Assembly: GCF_024211275.1 (NCBI RefSeq)
Contig: NZ_JAMLDX010000001.1
Location: 124,001-188,000 of the forward strand
Reading direction: 5' to 3'
DNA: 64,000 nt
Source: Sphingomonas tagetis
GTDB lineage: Bacteria > Pseudomonadota > Alphaproteobacteria > Sphingomonadales > Sphingomonadaceae
A model generated the notes under the pieces. The model was not told the DNA's origin and searched no databases. It saw nothing but the letters and a program-made list of their open reading frames with translations. The translations under genes and the position numbers were made by a program. Position 1 is the first letter of the stretch. Each line of letters begins with the position of its first letter. Shown here piece by piece: positions 36,801 through 45,197 of this stretch.

Positions 36801-37771
36801 GCCGCCGCCTGCATCATCACGCGGTTGCCCTCGGCCTCGACCAGCAGATCCTTGAACGCGGCGAGCATGCCAGCGACATCGCCCTGGCTCGACGGGATGC
36901 CCTTGCGCAGCGTGATGAAGCCGTGGACGTTGCCCTGCGCCTCGCGATAGATCACCGGCACGCCGGCGCCGATCAGCGCGGCAGCGTAAGCGCGACCCTG
37001 ATCGCGGATCGGGTCGAGGCTCGCGGTGATCACCAGCGCCGGGGGCAGACCGGCGAGCGACGCCGCCCGCATCGGCGAGCAGCGCGGGTGGCTGCTGTCG
37101 GCGGCGTAGCAGTCGCGGAACCAGTCCATGCCCTTTTCGGTGAGGACATAGCCTTCGGAGAAGGTCTTCAACGAGGGATAGCCGGTGCCGATATCGGCCG
37201 CCGGGTAGATCAGCAGTTGCGCGATCACCGGCACCTTTGCGGGACTGTCGCGCAGGTCGAGCGCGGCGACGGCGGCGAGCTGGCCGCCCGCGCTGTCGCC
37301 CGCGAGCGCAAGCGAAGTGACGGCGCGGCCAAGCTCGGTGGGGCTGGACGCGACCCAGCGCGCGGCGGCTTCGCAATCGTCCGAAGCGGCCGGCCAGGCG
37401 TGTTCGGGCGCAAGGCGATAGTCGACCGAGATCACCGGCAGATCGAGCTGACGCGCCATCTCCGCAGCGACGCCGGCATGCGTGTCGATATCGCCGATGA
37501 CGAAGCCGCCGCCGTGGAAGAAGACCACCGCCGGCCCCGGCTCACGATGGGCACGCGCGTCGAACAGGCGGGCGCGCAGCGCACCCGCCGGGCCGGGGAT
37601 TTCAAGGTCGCGCATCTCAGCGAGGTCGCCGACGGGCAGATCGACCAGATCCTTCATCGCATTATACTGCGCGCGATAGACAGCCGGTTGCGGCGGCCAT
37701 TCAGGCTGGGGCATCGCGGCGACCATGTCCAGAAATGCGCGGACGTCGGGGCGAACGAAGGGATTGGTCAA
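36797..37771 (-). CDS. Alpha/beta hydrolase, hormone-sensitive-lipase type esterase
   Basis: A 324-residue carboxylesterase. The oxyanion HGGGF, the nucleophile GDSAGG, the acid in SLDPIRDQG and the His in NVHGFITL form the standard HSL-family (family IV) site. It hydrolyses short-chain esters; the natural substrate is unknown. It is the first gene of a pair with rppH and has no signal peptide. Confidence 0.91.
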   Translation of the reverse strand: MTNPFVRPDVRAFLDMVAAMPQPEWPPQPAVYRAQYNAMKDLVDLPVGDLAEMRDLEIPGPAGALRARLFDARAHREPGPAVVFFHGGGFVIGDIDTHAGVAAEMARQLDLPVISVDYRLAPEHAWPAASDDCEAAARWVASSPTELGRAVTSLALAGDSAGGQLAAVAALDLRDSPAKVPVIAQLLIYPAADIGTGYPSLKTFSEGYVLTEKGMDWFRDCYAADSSHPRCSPMRAASLAGLPPALVITASLDPIRDQGRAYAAALIGAGVPVIYREAQGNVHGFITLRKGIPSSQGDVAGMLAAFKDLLVEAEGNRVMMQAAA

Positions 37772-37911
37772 GGCATCGTCTCCAATCGGCTTGCGAGCGT
37801 TGTAGGCGAGCCGCCGCCGCGGCGTCCACAGCGCCCCTCAATCCTAGCTTCACTGCAACGAAAGAAGATTTTCGCTGTTCCGCGCGCAACGAAGCTGCTA
37901 GGCGCGCCGCC

Positions 37912-37959
37912 ATGTTTCGAAAACAGGCCATTATCACCACCCGGACCGCGACCCGCTAA
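37912..37959 (+). CDS. Thr/Ile/Arg-rich leader peptide upstream of asd
   Basis: A 15-codon frame encoding MFRKQAIITTRTATR. It holds four Thr, two Ile and three Arg codons. The following RNA can form competing helices: CCCGGA in the leader with TCCGGG (37977-37982), CGCGGC with GCCGCG, and a final GGGCG-CTC-CGCCC hairpin plus T-rich CTTACTTTT (38007-38028). This is the layout of a threonine/isoleucine attenuator. The next gene, asd, makes the precursor of Thr, Met, Lys and Ile, so the codon bias fits. No strong ribosome binding site is visible. Confidence 0.6.
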   Translation: MFRKQAIITTRTATR

Positions 37960-38006
37960 TCAGCAGGCCGCGCGGCTCCGGGTATCCGCCGCGAAACATC
38001 TACAGG

Positions 38007-38028
38007 GGGCGCTCCGCCCGCTTACTTT
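38007..38028 (+). terminator. Attenuator-like hairpin in the asd leader
   Basis: Stem GGGCG / CGCCC with a three-base loop followed by GCTTACTTTT. It is weak as an intrinsic terminator (5 bp), but it is positioned between the leader peptide and asd as an attenuator would be. Confidence 0.45.
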
Positions 38029-38096
38029 TCACCGCAAAATCGCTAAGTCGCCGCCGGTCGTGTCCGCGCGGCCGTGCCACTGAAAGGGCCTGATCA

Positions 38097-39122
38097 ATGG
38101 GTTACCGTGTCGTCGTCGCAGGTGCCACCGGCAATGTCGGTCGTGAAATGCTCAACATCCTGGCCGAGCGGGAATTCCCGATCGACGAGCTGGCAGTCGT
38201 CGCCTCGTCGCGTTCGACCGGCGACATCGTGGACTTTGGCGAGACCGGCAAGCAGTTCAAGGTCCAGAATATCGAGCATTTCGATCCGACCGGCTGGGAC
38301 ATGGCGCTGTTCGCGATCGGATCGGACGCGACCAAGGTGCACGCCCCGCGCTTTGCCGCCGCCGGCTGCGTCGTGATCGACAATTCGTCGCTCTATCGCA
38401 TGGACCCGGACGTGCCGCTGATCGTGCCCGAGGTGAACCCGGATGCGATCGACGGCTACAAGGCCAAGAACATTATCGCCAACCCGAACTGCTCGACCGC
38501 GCAGATGGTGGTGGCATTGAAGCCGCTGCACGACGCCGCGACGGTCAAGCGCGTCGTCGTCGCGACCTATCAGTCGGTGTCGGGCGCGGGCAAGGCGGGG
38601 ATGGACGAGCTGTTCGAACAGTCGCGCAACATCTTCGTCGGCGATTCGGCGGAAGCCAAGAAGTTCACCAAGCAGATCGCGTTCAACGTGATCCCGCACA
38701 TCGACAGCTTCCTCGACGATGGTTCGACCAAGGAAGAGTGGAAGATGGTGGTCGAGACCAAGAAGATCCTCGATCCCAAGGTCAAGGTGATCGCGACCTG
38801 CGTGCGCGTGCCGGTGTTCGTGGGCCATAGCGAGGCGGTGCATGTCGAGCTGGAGAACGAGCTGTCGGCCGAGGACGCCCAGAAGATCCTGCGCGAGGCG
38901 CCAGGGATCATGCTGGTCGATAAGCGCGAGGATGGCGGATACGTCACCCCGGTCGAGTGCGTCGGCGATTATGCCACCTTCGTCAGCCGCGTGCGCGATG
39001 ACTCGACGGTGGAGAATGGCCTCGCTTTCTGGTGCGTCAGCGACAACCTCCGCAAGGGCGCTGCGCTGAACGCGGTGCAGATCGCCGAGCTGCTCGGTCG
39101 CCGGCACCTCAAGAAGGCGTGA
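38097..39122 (+). CDS. asd: Aspartate-semialdehyde dehydrogenase
   Basis: A 341-residue NADPH-dependent enzyme that reduces aspartyl phosphate to aspartate semialdehyde, the branch point to Lys, Met, Thr and Ile. The N-terminal nucleotide motif GATGNVGREM, the catalytic Cys in NPNCSTAQM and the active-site SVSGAGKAGMDEL are intact. AAAGGG lies ahead of ATG 38097. The leader upstream holds a Thr/Ile-codon mini-ORF. Confidence 0.96.
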   Translation: MGYRVVVAGATGNVGREMLNILAEREFPIDELAVVASSRSTGDIVDFGETGKQFKVQNIEHFDPTGWDMALFAIGSDATKVHAPRFAAAGCVVIDNSSLYRMDPDVPLIVPEVNPDAIDGYKAKNIIANPNCSTAQMVVALKPLHDAATVKRVVVATYQSVSGAGKAGMDELFEQSRNIFVGDSAEAKKFTKQIAFNVIPHIDSFLDDGSTKEEWKMVVETKKILDPKVKVIATCVRVPVFVGHSEAVHVELENELSAEDAQKILREAPGIMLVDKREDGGYVTPVECVGDYATFVSRVRDDSTVENGLAFWCVSDNLRKGAALNAVQIAELLGRRHLKKA

Positions 39123-39130
39123 CCTGAGCT

Positions 39131-39172
39131 AAAACCAAAAAGGCCGGCCGTGCGACGGGTGCACGGCCGGCC
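39131..39172 (-). terminator. Intrinsic terminator of the M56 protease transcript
   Basis: A 12-bp perfect stem (GGCCGGCCGTGC / GCACGGCCGGCC) with a 7-base loop. On the minus strand it is followed by TTTTTGGTTTT. It ends the blaI-like/M56 operon; it may also block asd transcription from the other side, although no T-run follows on that strand. Confidence 0.75.
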
Positions 39173-39228
39173 CGGTTGGAGCTGGGCTCGCAACGATGGG
39201 CGTGTTGCGGGCGGTCTCCTCCCTCCCT

Positions 39229-40800
39229 TCAGTCCTGTTCGGTGGCTTCCAGCTCGCGGATCGCGTCGTCGATGCCCTTGAGCGCGGCCGACTTCTGCGC
39301 GGCGCTGAGGCTGTCCTGCGCCTCGATCGACTTGCGCGCCATCTTGAGGCTGAGCATCGCATGGCGCTTGCCCATGTCGGCGCTGGCGATCGCGAAGACG
39401 CGATGCTTGCCGGCCCAGGCTTCGGCGGCCTCGGCACGAGCGGCACCGTCGGCGGCGCGCGCTTCGATCCGGTCGGTGCAGATGATGATCTTGCGCTTGT
39501 CGCCGTCCTTGCGCTCGATCTTGACGTCGTCGGCCTTGCCGCCGCCGCACCGGGCCGAGAGGATTTCGGGCATGTCGGCCATCGGCATGCCGGCGATGAC
39601 CTTGCCGTCCTTCATCACCAGCCGCTTGTGGAAGATGCGCGGCATGTCGCCGGCGTCATCCTCGGTGATGGTGATCTTGCCGTCCTTGTCCTTGGTGACG
39701 ATGCGGATCTTCTTGACGACCTTGGGCGCGTCCTTGGCTTCGGGCGCCTTGGGGGCGGCCGGCGCTACCGGTGCAGGGGCCGCAGCGGGTGCCTCGGGCG
39801 CCGCAGGGGCTTCCTGCAGATCGACGCCGATCGCCTCGCCGACATCGGCGCGCAGATTGGCCGCTGCCTGGGTGCCCGACGCGGTGAGCGCGAGGCCCGC
39901 CAGCGTCAGCGCCGCCGCGCCGGTCACCCCGGCGGTGACCCGGGTGCGCGATTTACGGTCGTGCTTCGAAAGCATTCTCAACCTCCCTTTGAGTTCGTTG
40001 ATGGTGTGAAGATGGCAGGCCGCCGAGACCGCACCCCCGTGCGCGGACTTGACGATGGCGCGGCCATAAGCGTGGCGCAGCGCGGGCGCCCGCCCGGCGA
40101 GCACCAGCGCGTCGCAGGCCATTTCCTGATCGGCGCGGAAGGCGCGGAACGCGCGCCAGGCGACCGGATTGAACCAGTGCAGCGCGAGCACGACCAGGGC
40201 GATCCAGTTGGCGATCAGGTCGCCGCGCAGATGGTGGCCGAGTTCATGCGCGAGCGCGAGGTTGCGCTCGAGCGGGTCGTAGCGCTCGTTGAAGTCGCGC
40301 GGAAAGGCGACGTATTTCCGCCAGATGCCGAAGGCGAGCGGGCCGGTCGCGGCCTCGGTCTCGATCACATGCACGCGGCCCTCGGCCACGGTGCGCTCGA
40401 CGCGGGCACGGCGCAGCAGATTGGCGCAGAAACGGCGATGCACGATCAGGTGATAGCCGAGGAAAGCGAGCGCGCCCGCAGCCCAGATGGCGAGCATGAC
40501 CGGCAGCCAGTCGAACGGCGCGGCTTCCACCGCCGCACCCGTGCTGGCCGCGGCTTGCGGCACATAGAGCGGATCGACGAAATAATAGGTGATGACCTCG
40601 CTCGCTGCGGCGACCGGCGTTTCGGCGGTCGCGCGCCAGCTGTCGGGCAGCGGCGGCAGGGCGAGGCGGATGACGGGGAGCAGCCACAGCGCATAGGCGA
40701 TACTGGGGCCGAAATACCGGCTGACCGGCTTTCGCAAGGCCAGCACCAGCAGCATGAGGACGGTGGTGGCGACGAACGTCTCCAAGATCCAGGCGATCAT
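39229..40800 (-). CDS. M56-family (BlaR1-like) membrane metalloprotease
   Basis: A 523-residue protein. Several membrane helices span the first ~310 residues (near 5-22, 35-50, 95-118, 200-215, 285-305). The zinc protease motif HELGHH lies near residue 184 on the cytoplasmic side. An Ala/Pro-rich linker leads to a ~180-residue extracytoplasmic domain with KIRIVTKDKDGKITITE, and there is no penicillin-binding domain. By analogy with BlaR1, sensing outside would activate the protease to cleave the BlaI-like repressor encoded just upstream; the signal is unlikely to be a beta-lactam, given the missing sensor. Confidence 0.88.
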   Translation of the reverse strand: MIAWILETFVATTVLMLLVLALRKPVSRYFGPSIAYALWLLPVIRLALPPLPDSWRATAETPVAAASEVITYYFVDPLYVPQAAASTGAAVEAAPFDWLPVMLAIWAAGALAFLGYHLIVHRRFCANLLRRARVERTVAEGRVHVIETEAATGPLAFGIWRKYVAFPRDFNERYDPLERNLALAHELGHHLRGDLIANWIALVVLALHWFNPVAWRAFRAFRADQEMACDALVLAGRAPALRHAYGRAIVKSAHGGAVSAACHLHTINELKGRLRMLSKHDRKSRTRVTAGVTGAAALTLAGLALTASGTQAAANLRADVGEAIGVDLQEAPAAPEAPAAAPAPVAPAAPKAPEAKDAPKVVKKIRIVTKDKDGKITITEDDAGDMPRIFHKRLVMKDGKVIAGMPMADMPEILSARCGGGKADDVKIERKDGDKRKIIICTDRIEARAADGAARAEAAEAWAGKHRVFAIASADMGKRHAMLSLKMARKSIEAQDSLSAAQKSAALKGIDDAIRELEATEQD

Positions 40801-41165
40801 GACTTGATCTCCTTCAACAGAGCCTCGATTTCGGCGATGTCCTCGTCGGTGAGCGCGTCACGCTCGGCGAGATGCGCGACCAACGGCGTCAGCTTGCCGC
40901 CGAACAGCCGGTCGATCAGGCGCCGCGACTCACCCTCGACATAATCGCCGCGCTCGACCAGCGGGCGGTAGAGATAGCGGCGGCCATCCTCTTCCGCGGC
41001 GATCGTGTTCTTGGCGAGAAGCCGGCCGAGCAACGTCTTGACGGTGTTGGCGCTCCAGCCGCGCGCGGGGGCGACTCGCTCGGCGACATCCTGGGCGGTA
41101 AGGGGGGCTTCGTCCCACAGCACCTCCATCACGGCATGCTCGGCGTCGCTGATCCGTTCGCTCAT
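40797..41165 (-). CDS. BlaI/MecI/CopY-family transcriptional repressor
   Basis: A 122-residue winged-helix repressor (ISDAEHAVMEVLWDEAPLTAQDV; WSANTVKTLLGRLLAKN) with a C-terminal dimerisation tail. It is the partner of the M56 protease, whose start overlaps its stop (ATGA). A GATTACA / TGTAATC inverted repeat upstream is the likely operator, implying self-repression lifted by M56 proteolysis. Confidence 0.92.
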   Translation of the reverse strand: MSERISDAEHAVMEVLWDEAPLTAQDVAERVAPARGWSANTVKTLLGRLLAKNTIAAEEDGRRYLYRPLVERGDYVEGESRRLIDRLFGGKLTPLVAHLAERDALTDEDIAEIEALLKEIKS

Positions 41166-41178
41166 CGGCCTCCCTTTC

Positions 41179-41215
41179 GATTACAGGCGTAATCGTTACG
41201 ACCACATCTGTAATC
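41179..41215. promoter_or_regulatory. BlaI-type operator
   Basis: GATTACA (41179-41185) and TGTAATC (41209-41215) form a perfect inverted repeat; in addition GATTAC-AGGC-GTAATC is a tighter dyad at 41179-41194. The TACA/TGTA core matches BlaI/MecI operators. It lies 14-50 bases upstream of the repressor start. Confidence 0.65.
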
Positions 41216-41353
41216 GATCAGATGAACGCTTTCTGAACAAGCGGTTGGCGAAGGGGGCGACGAGGCCGGCGACTGTCGGAAGAACTTACACCTGCGTGGC
41301 AGGTTAATTTGCGCTAACCACGCAAATCCGCGGTTTTCTGCCGCTCACGGAAA

Positions 41354-41370
41354 CTGGCACGGCGGTTGCG
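41354..41370 (+). promoter_or_regulatory. Sigma-54 type promoter (-24/-12)
   Basis: CTGGCACGGCGGTTGCG matches YTGGCACG-R-N3-TTGC at every consensus base except the last W. GG (41356-41357) and GC (41368-41369) have the invariant spacing. Inverted repeats just upstream (CCTGC-GTG-GCAGG at 41291-41303; GGTTA-N8-TAACC at 41302-41319) could bind an enhancer protein. Confidence 0.55.
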
Positions 41371-41378
41371 AAAGATAG

Positions 41379-41446
41379 GGCACACCCATCACTGGTGTGT
41401 AACGCTTCAGGGCGGGCAGCCATCGGTTGCCCGCCCGCCCGTTTTT
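41379..41446 (+). ncRNA. Candidate ~68-nt small RNA with intrinsic terminator
   Basis: From the predicted start ~12 bases after the -12 element, the RNA has a first hairpin (CACACC / GGTGTG, 41381-41399) and a second stem (GGGCGGGC at 41410-41417 with GCCCGCCC at 41433-41440) followed by GTTTTT. No start codon or frame is present. The T-run is on the plus strand, so the structure does not serve the glycosyltransferase gene, which ends at 41460 on the other strand. This makes a stand-alone plus-strand RNA the best explanation. Confidence 0.5.
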
Positions 41447-41459
41447 CAGGCCCCAAAAA

Positions 41460-42758
41460 CTAGGCGTAGATCACCGGCTGACCGTCGCGGCGGCGGCGGC
41501 GGCGGAAGAGCTTCGCGCCATCCTCTTCGAGTCGCACCTGTGCCCGTTCGAGCGCCTTGGGATAGATCTCCCCGAACAGCCGGTCGAAGGTGCGTGTCCA
41601 GCCATAGCGCTCGACCACCATCGCGCGGGCGCGGGCGCCGGTCAGCTGCGCGCCGTCTTGCCAGAGCTTGACGACGTTCGCCGCCATTGCCGCGGTATCG
41701 TCGACCGGGCCGAGCAGGCCAAGGCCTTCGGGCACGCGGTCGGGCATCGCACCGCTGGCGACGCCGACCACCGGCAGACCGCAGGACTGGGCCTCCAGCA
41801 CCGAGATGCCGAACGTCTCGTCTGCCATCGCCGAGACGTAGATATCGGAAGAAGCGAGCGCGCGAGCGAGTTCGCGGCGGTCTTTCTCGAAGCCGGTGAA
41901 CGCGATCGGCAGCCCGGAGGACTGTGCCGTCAGTTGCTCGCGCAGCTTGCCGTCGCCGACCATGACCATCGCCGCGCCCAAATCGGCGGGGAGCTTGCGG
42001 AACATCTCAACCAGCCGGTCGGCGCGCTTCTCATTGTCGATCCGCCCGGCATAGATCAGCAGCGGCCCGTCACCGGGCAGGCCGAGCGCGGCGCGATAGC
42101 CGGCGTCGCGTTTGGAAGGCGCGAACATCGTCGTGTCCACGCCGAGCGGGAGCACATCGGTGCGGGTGATCGTCTTTCGTGCAAGAATGCGCTGCGCGTC
42201 TTCGCTCAGCGTATAGACGCGGTCGAACTCACGATAAGTGACTTCGGCATAGCCATAGGCGAGCAGGCGCGCGAACCGCGCGAACACCTCGCCGCCCAAT
42301 GCCTGCCCGACGCGATAGACGTGCGCGTTGGGGAAATCGGTGCGGTAGCCCGCGACCAGCGCGGTCTCGGGGAAGTCGCGGCGGAAATCGATCGCGGTCC
42401 ATGGCAAGATCCACGGGCAGAGCGATTCGATGATGTCGGGACGAAACTCGTTCAGCACGTCGCGCACGGCATCGGTACGCAGAATGAACCGGTAATTGGG
42501 ACTGCCGCGCACCGGTTCGGCGCCGATCTCGGCAAAGATGTGGCGGCCGTTGACGGTGATGCGATCCTCAGGCCCCGGCACGATCTGGAGCAGATGATGC
42601 CGCGTATGTGTCAGCACATAATCGCGCTTTTCGCGAAGATAAGTGCTGATGCCGCCACCGCCCGCGGGCGAATAGCTTTGCGTAAGATCACAAATCAGCA
42701 GGGACGAGTCGTCCCGTGCCGCCGCGCCGGGCGCGGCGGTTACTGGCTGAAGGAACAT
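41460..42758 (-). CDS. GT4-family glycosyltransferase
   Basis: A 432-residue glycosyltransferase of the GT-B fold. The N-terminal glycine loop (SPAGGGGISTYL), the YAGRIDNEKR start of the C-terminal domain, and the donor-binding ETFGISVLEAQSCGLPVVG (EX7E) are clear. It resembles glycolipid/mannosyltransferases acting at the cytoplasmic membrane face, transferring a sugar from a nucleotide donor. The donor and acceptor are unknown. It is followed by a small-RNA locus rather than other glycan genes. Confidence 0.9.
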   Translation of the reverse strand: MFLQPVTAAPGAAARDDSSLLICDLTQSYSPAGGGGISTYLREKRDYVLTHTRHHLLQIVPGPEDRITVNGRHIFAEIGAEPVRGSPNYRFILRTDAVRDVLNEFRPDIIESLCPWILPWTAIDFRRDFPETALVAGYRTDFPNAHVYRVGQALGGEVFARFARLLAYGYAEVTYREFDRVYTLSEDAQRILARKTITRTDVLPLGVDTTMFAPSKRDAGYRAALGLPGDGPLLIYAGRIDNEKRADRLVEMFRKLPADLGAAMVMVGDGKLREQLTAQSSGLPIAFTGFEKDRRELARALASSDIYVSAMADETFGISVLEAQSCGLPVVGVASGAMPDRVPEGLGLLGPVDDTAAMAANVVKLWQDGAQLTGARARAMVVERYGWTRTFDRLFGEIYPKALERAQVRLEEDGAKLFRRRRRRDGQPVIYA

Positions 42759-42791
42759 GGTACGCTAACCCTTTAACCACTCACCGCATTG

Positions 42792-43121
42792 TTACGCGGC
42801 AGTAACGCCCTTCTCTTCGAGAAGTTGCGCCAGCTCGCCCGACTCGTACATCTCCATCATGATGTCCGATCCGCCGACGAATTCGCCCTTCACATAGAGC
42901 TGGGGAATGGTCGGCCAGTCCGAAAAGGCCTTGATGCCCTGGCGCACGCCCTGGTCCTGCAGCACGTCGACGCTCTCGAACTCGACGCCGAGATGATTGA
43001 GGATCGACACCGCGCGGTTGGAGAAGCCGCACTGCGGGAACAGCGGCGTTCCCTTCATGAACAGCAGCACGTCGTTGCCATCCACCAGGCCCTGGATCCG
43101 GCTCTGGGTCTCGTCGGTCAT
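42792..43121 (-). CDS. grxD: Monothiol glutaredoxin Grx4
   Basis: A 109-residue CGFS-type glutaredoxin (FPQCGFSNRAV; SDWPTIPQLYVKGEFVGGSDI). It holds a glutathione-ligated [2Fe-2S] cluster and forms a heterodimer with BolA-family proteins for iron-sulfur delivery. It lies four bases downstream of the bolA-like gene, matching that partnership. Confidence 0.94.
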   Translation of the reverse strand: MTDETQSRIQGLVDGNDVLLFMKGTPLFPQCGFSNRAVSILNHLGVEFESVDVLQDQGVRQGIKAFSDWPTIPQLYVKGEFVGGSDIMMEMYESGELAQLLEEKGVTAA

Positions 43122-43125
43122 CTCA

Positions 43126-43392
43126 CTACTCCACTTGTTCTTTGGCAGCAGGTTCGCTTGCTGCCGGTACGGCGGTCGTCAATTGCAGCGCGTGCAGCAC
43201 GCCGCCCATATTTCCGCCCAGCGCAGCATAGACCGCGCGCTGTTGCTGCAGCCGTGACAGGCCGCGAAAGCTCTCGCTCACCACGCGCGCCGCATAGTGA
43301 TCGCCGTCACCGGCAAGGTCGGTGATCTCGACGCGGGCATCGGGAATGCCCGCCACGATCATCGCCTCGATCTCGCTGGCGGCCATCGGCAT
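43126..43392 (-). CDS. bolA: BolA-family protein
   Basis: An 88-residue BolA protein with the fold's central FRGLSRLQQQRAVYAAL and a conserved His in LHALQL. It forms a cluster-bridging complex with the CGFS glutaredoxin encoded directly downstream. The short Glu/Ala tail is ordinary. It is likely co-transcribed with the DUF1476 gene downstream of the operon start, although orientation makes DUF1476 the first gene. Confidence 0.9.
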   Translation of the reverse strand: MPMAASEIEAMIVAGIPDARVEITDLAGDGDHYAARVVSESFRGLSRLQQQRAVYAALGGNMGGVLHALQLTTAVPAASEPAAKEQVE

Positions 43393-43393
43393 G

Positions 43394-43717
43394 CTACTTG
43401 GCTTCCATCAGCTGGCGGCGGGCCTCGACCATCTGGTCGTCGAGCGCCTGGCGCACCGTGGCTTCGTCGATCTCCACGCTGGCGGCGGTGAGATCGCCGA
43501 CGATCTTGCGGATGACGTCCTCGTCACCGGCTTCCTCGAAATCGGCCTGGACCACCGCCTTGGCATAGGCGTCGGTTTCCTCGGGAGTCAGGCCCATCCT
43601 GGCCGCCGCCCACTGGCCGAGCAGCCGGTTACGCCGCGCGGTCACGCGGAACGCCATGTCCTCGTCCATCGCAAACTTGGTCTCGAAGGCACGTTCGCGA
43701 TCATCGAAGGTCGTCAT
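43394..43717 (-). CDS. DUF1476 protein, F1-ATPase zeta-subunit inhibitor
   Basis: A 107-residue all-helical protein starting MTTFDDRERAFETKFA, the signature of the alphaproteobacterial DUF1476/zeta family. In Paracoccus this protein inhibits ATP hydrolysis by F1FO-ATPase via its N-terminus. Here the N-terminal region is intact. It lies one base ahead of the bolA-grxD pair on the same strand. The start is set by the family N-terminus; the frame upstream is open by chance. Confidence 0.9.
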   Translation of the reverse strand: MTTFDDRERAFETKFAMDEDMAFRVTARRNRLLGQWAAARMGLTPEETDAYAKAVVQADFEEAGDEDVIRKIVGDLTAASVEIDEATVRQALDDQMVEARRQLMEAK

Positions 43718-43867
43718 CACAGTCCCCTTGGCTGCACCGTTTCGCTTCGGAGATAGGTTCGCCGCGGCGGCATGGCAACGGGGAGACTGAAACTGTCCGC
43801 GCGGGCTTTGCGAGCCGCGCCGATGCGGTATAGCCACGGCCTCACGCGACGAGAGGATGCGGTACCG

Positions 43868-44713
43868 ATGGATGAGTTCGGGATCGAGGGGTTCGACCTC
43901 GACGCCTTTGTCGCTGCGACACTGGCCGAGGATGTGCAGGGCGGCGACGTGACCTCTGCCGCGGTGATCCCGGCGGACGCCGCCTTTACCGGGGTGATGG
44001 ACAGCCGCGACGCGATCGTCGCGGCCGGGCTGCCGATCGCGGCGGCGTTCTTTCGCGCGCTCGATCCGGCGGTTGAGATCGAGATCCTGGCCGAGGAGGG
44101 CGCGCGGGTCGCCGCGGGATCGGACCTGATGCGGCTGCGCGGCAATGCGCGCGCGCTCCTGACCGCGGAACGGTCGGCGCTCAACACCGTGCAACATCTG
44201 TCGGGGATCGCGACGATGACGCGAAGCTATGTCGACAAGATTGCTGGGACCGGCGCGACATTGCTCGATACGCGCAAGACCATTCCGGGCCTGCGCCGGC
44301 TGGAGAAATACGCCACGCGGATGGGCGGGGCGACCAACCACCGGATGGGGCTGTGGGACGCGGCGATGATCAAGGACAATCATGTCGCGGTCGCCGGATC
44401 GGTCGGAGAAGCCGTGCGCCGCGCCGTCGCGGCGGGGATCGAGCGGATCATCGTCGAGGTCGATCGGGTCCATCAGATCGAACCGGCGCTCGCGGCGGGC
44501 GCGACCCATCTGCTGCTCGACAATATGGACCCGCCGACGCTGCGCGGGGCGGTCACGCTGATCGGCGGACGCGTGCCGAGCGAGGCGTCGGGCGGTGTTC
44601 GGCTGGACACGATCCGCGCCATTGCGGAGACCGGCGTGACCTATGTCAGCGTCGGGCGGCTCACGCAGTCGGCGCCGGCGGCGGATATCGGGCTGGACTT
44701 CGCGCCGGTTTGA
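43868..44713 (+). CDS. nadC: Nicotinate-nucleotide pyrophosphorylase (carboxylating) NadC
   Basis: A 281-residue enzyme converting quinolinate and PRPP to nicotinate mononucleotide and CO2 in de novo NAD synthesis. The motifs AERSALNTVQHLSGIAT, TRKTIPGLR, GATNHRMGLWDAAMIKDNH and EVDRVHQIEPAL match the family. The start at 43868 (MDEFGIEGFDL) follows GAGAGGA at a distance of 10 bases; longer in-frame starts look spurious. Confidence 0.94.
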   Translation: MDEFGIEGFDLDAFVAATLAEDVQGGDVTSAAVIPADAAFTGVMDSRDAIVAAGLPIAAAFFRALDPAVEIEILAEEGARVAAGSDLMRLRGNARALLTAERSALNTVQHLSGIATMTRSYVDKIAGTGATLLDTRKTIPGLRRLEKYATRMGGATNHRMGLWDAAMIKDNHVAVAGSVGEAVRRAVAAGIERIIVEVDRVHQIEPALAAGATHLLLDNMDPPTLRGAVTLIGGRVPSEASGGVRLDTIRAIAETGVTYVSVGRLTQSAPAADIGLDFAPV

Positions 44714-44747
44714 CTCTTAGCTTGCCGTCAACAGGAGGGGATTGGCC

Positions 44748-45197
44748 ATGCGACCGCAATCGATCATCAATTTCGAACGAGCCTATCTGGCGTCCGTGCT
44801 GGTCGGCCTGATCAATCTTGCCGTGAGCTGGAACACCAAGATCGCGACGATGGAAAATGATCCGCGCTTCAGCGGCAACCCGCAAATGGCGCAAATCGGC
44901 AGCGGGATGATGATCGGCATGGCCGCGTTGGGCGTGCTGATCTCGCTGCTGCTCTGGTATTTCGCGGCGCGGCGGGGCAGTGAGGTCGCCAAGTGGATCC
45001 TCGTGGTGTTCCTCGCTTTCTCGGCGGTCGGTGTCGCATCCTCGCTGGCGCAGTTCGCCGTGGTCGGTGCGGTCAGCACGGGCCTCGCGCTGCTCGCCTT
45101 CGCGCTCAACGCCTATGCGGTGTGGATGCTGTTCAAGCCGGACGCCAAGGCCTGGATGCGCGGCACGCCGGCGGGAACGACCGAACCGGTCGAATGA
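44748..45197 (+). CDS. Four-helix membrane protein of unknown function
   Basis: A 149-residue protein with four predicted membrane helices (near 10-30, 50-72, 82-102, 108-126) and a polar tail. A strong AGGAGGGG lies seven bases before ATG 44748. No family is recognised. Its stop overlaps the RNase T2 start (ATGA), so the two are coupled. Confidence 0.8.
   Translation: MRPQSIINFERAYLASVLVGLINLAVSWNTKIATMENDPRFSGNPQMAQIGSGMMIGMAALGVLISLLLWYFAARRGSEVAKWILVVFLAFSAVGVASSLAQFAVVGAVSTGLALLAFALNAYAVWMLFKPDAKAWMRGTPAGTTEPVE

Noticed and set aside
37735..37959. 74-residue plus-strand frame ending with the Thr/Ile leader
   Set aside because: Its first 59 residues are Arg/Ala-rich antisense of the esterase 5' end; only the final 15 codons fit a leader peptide.
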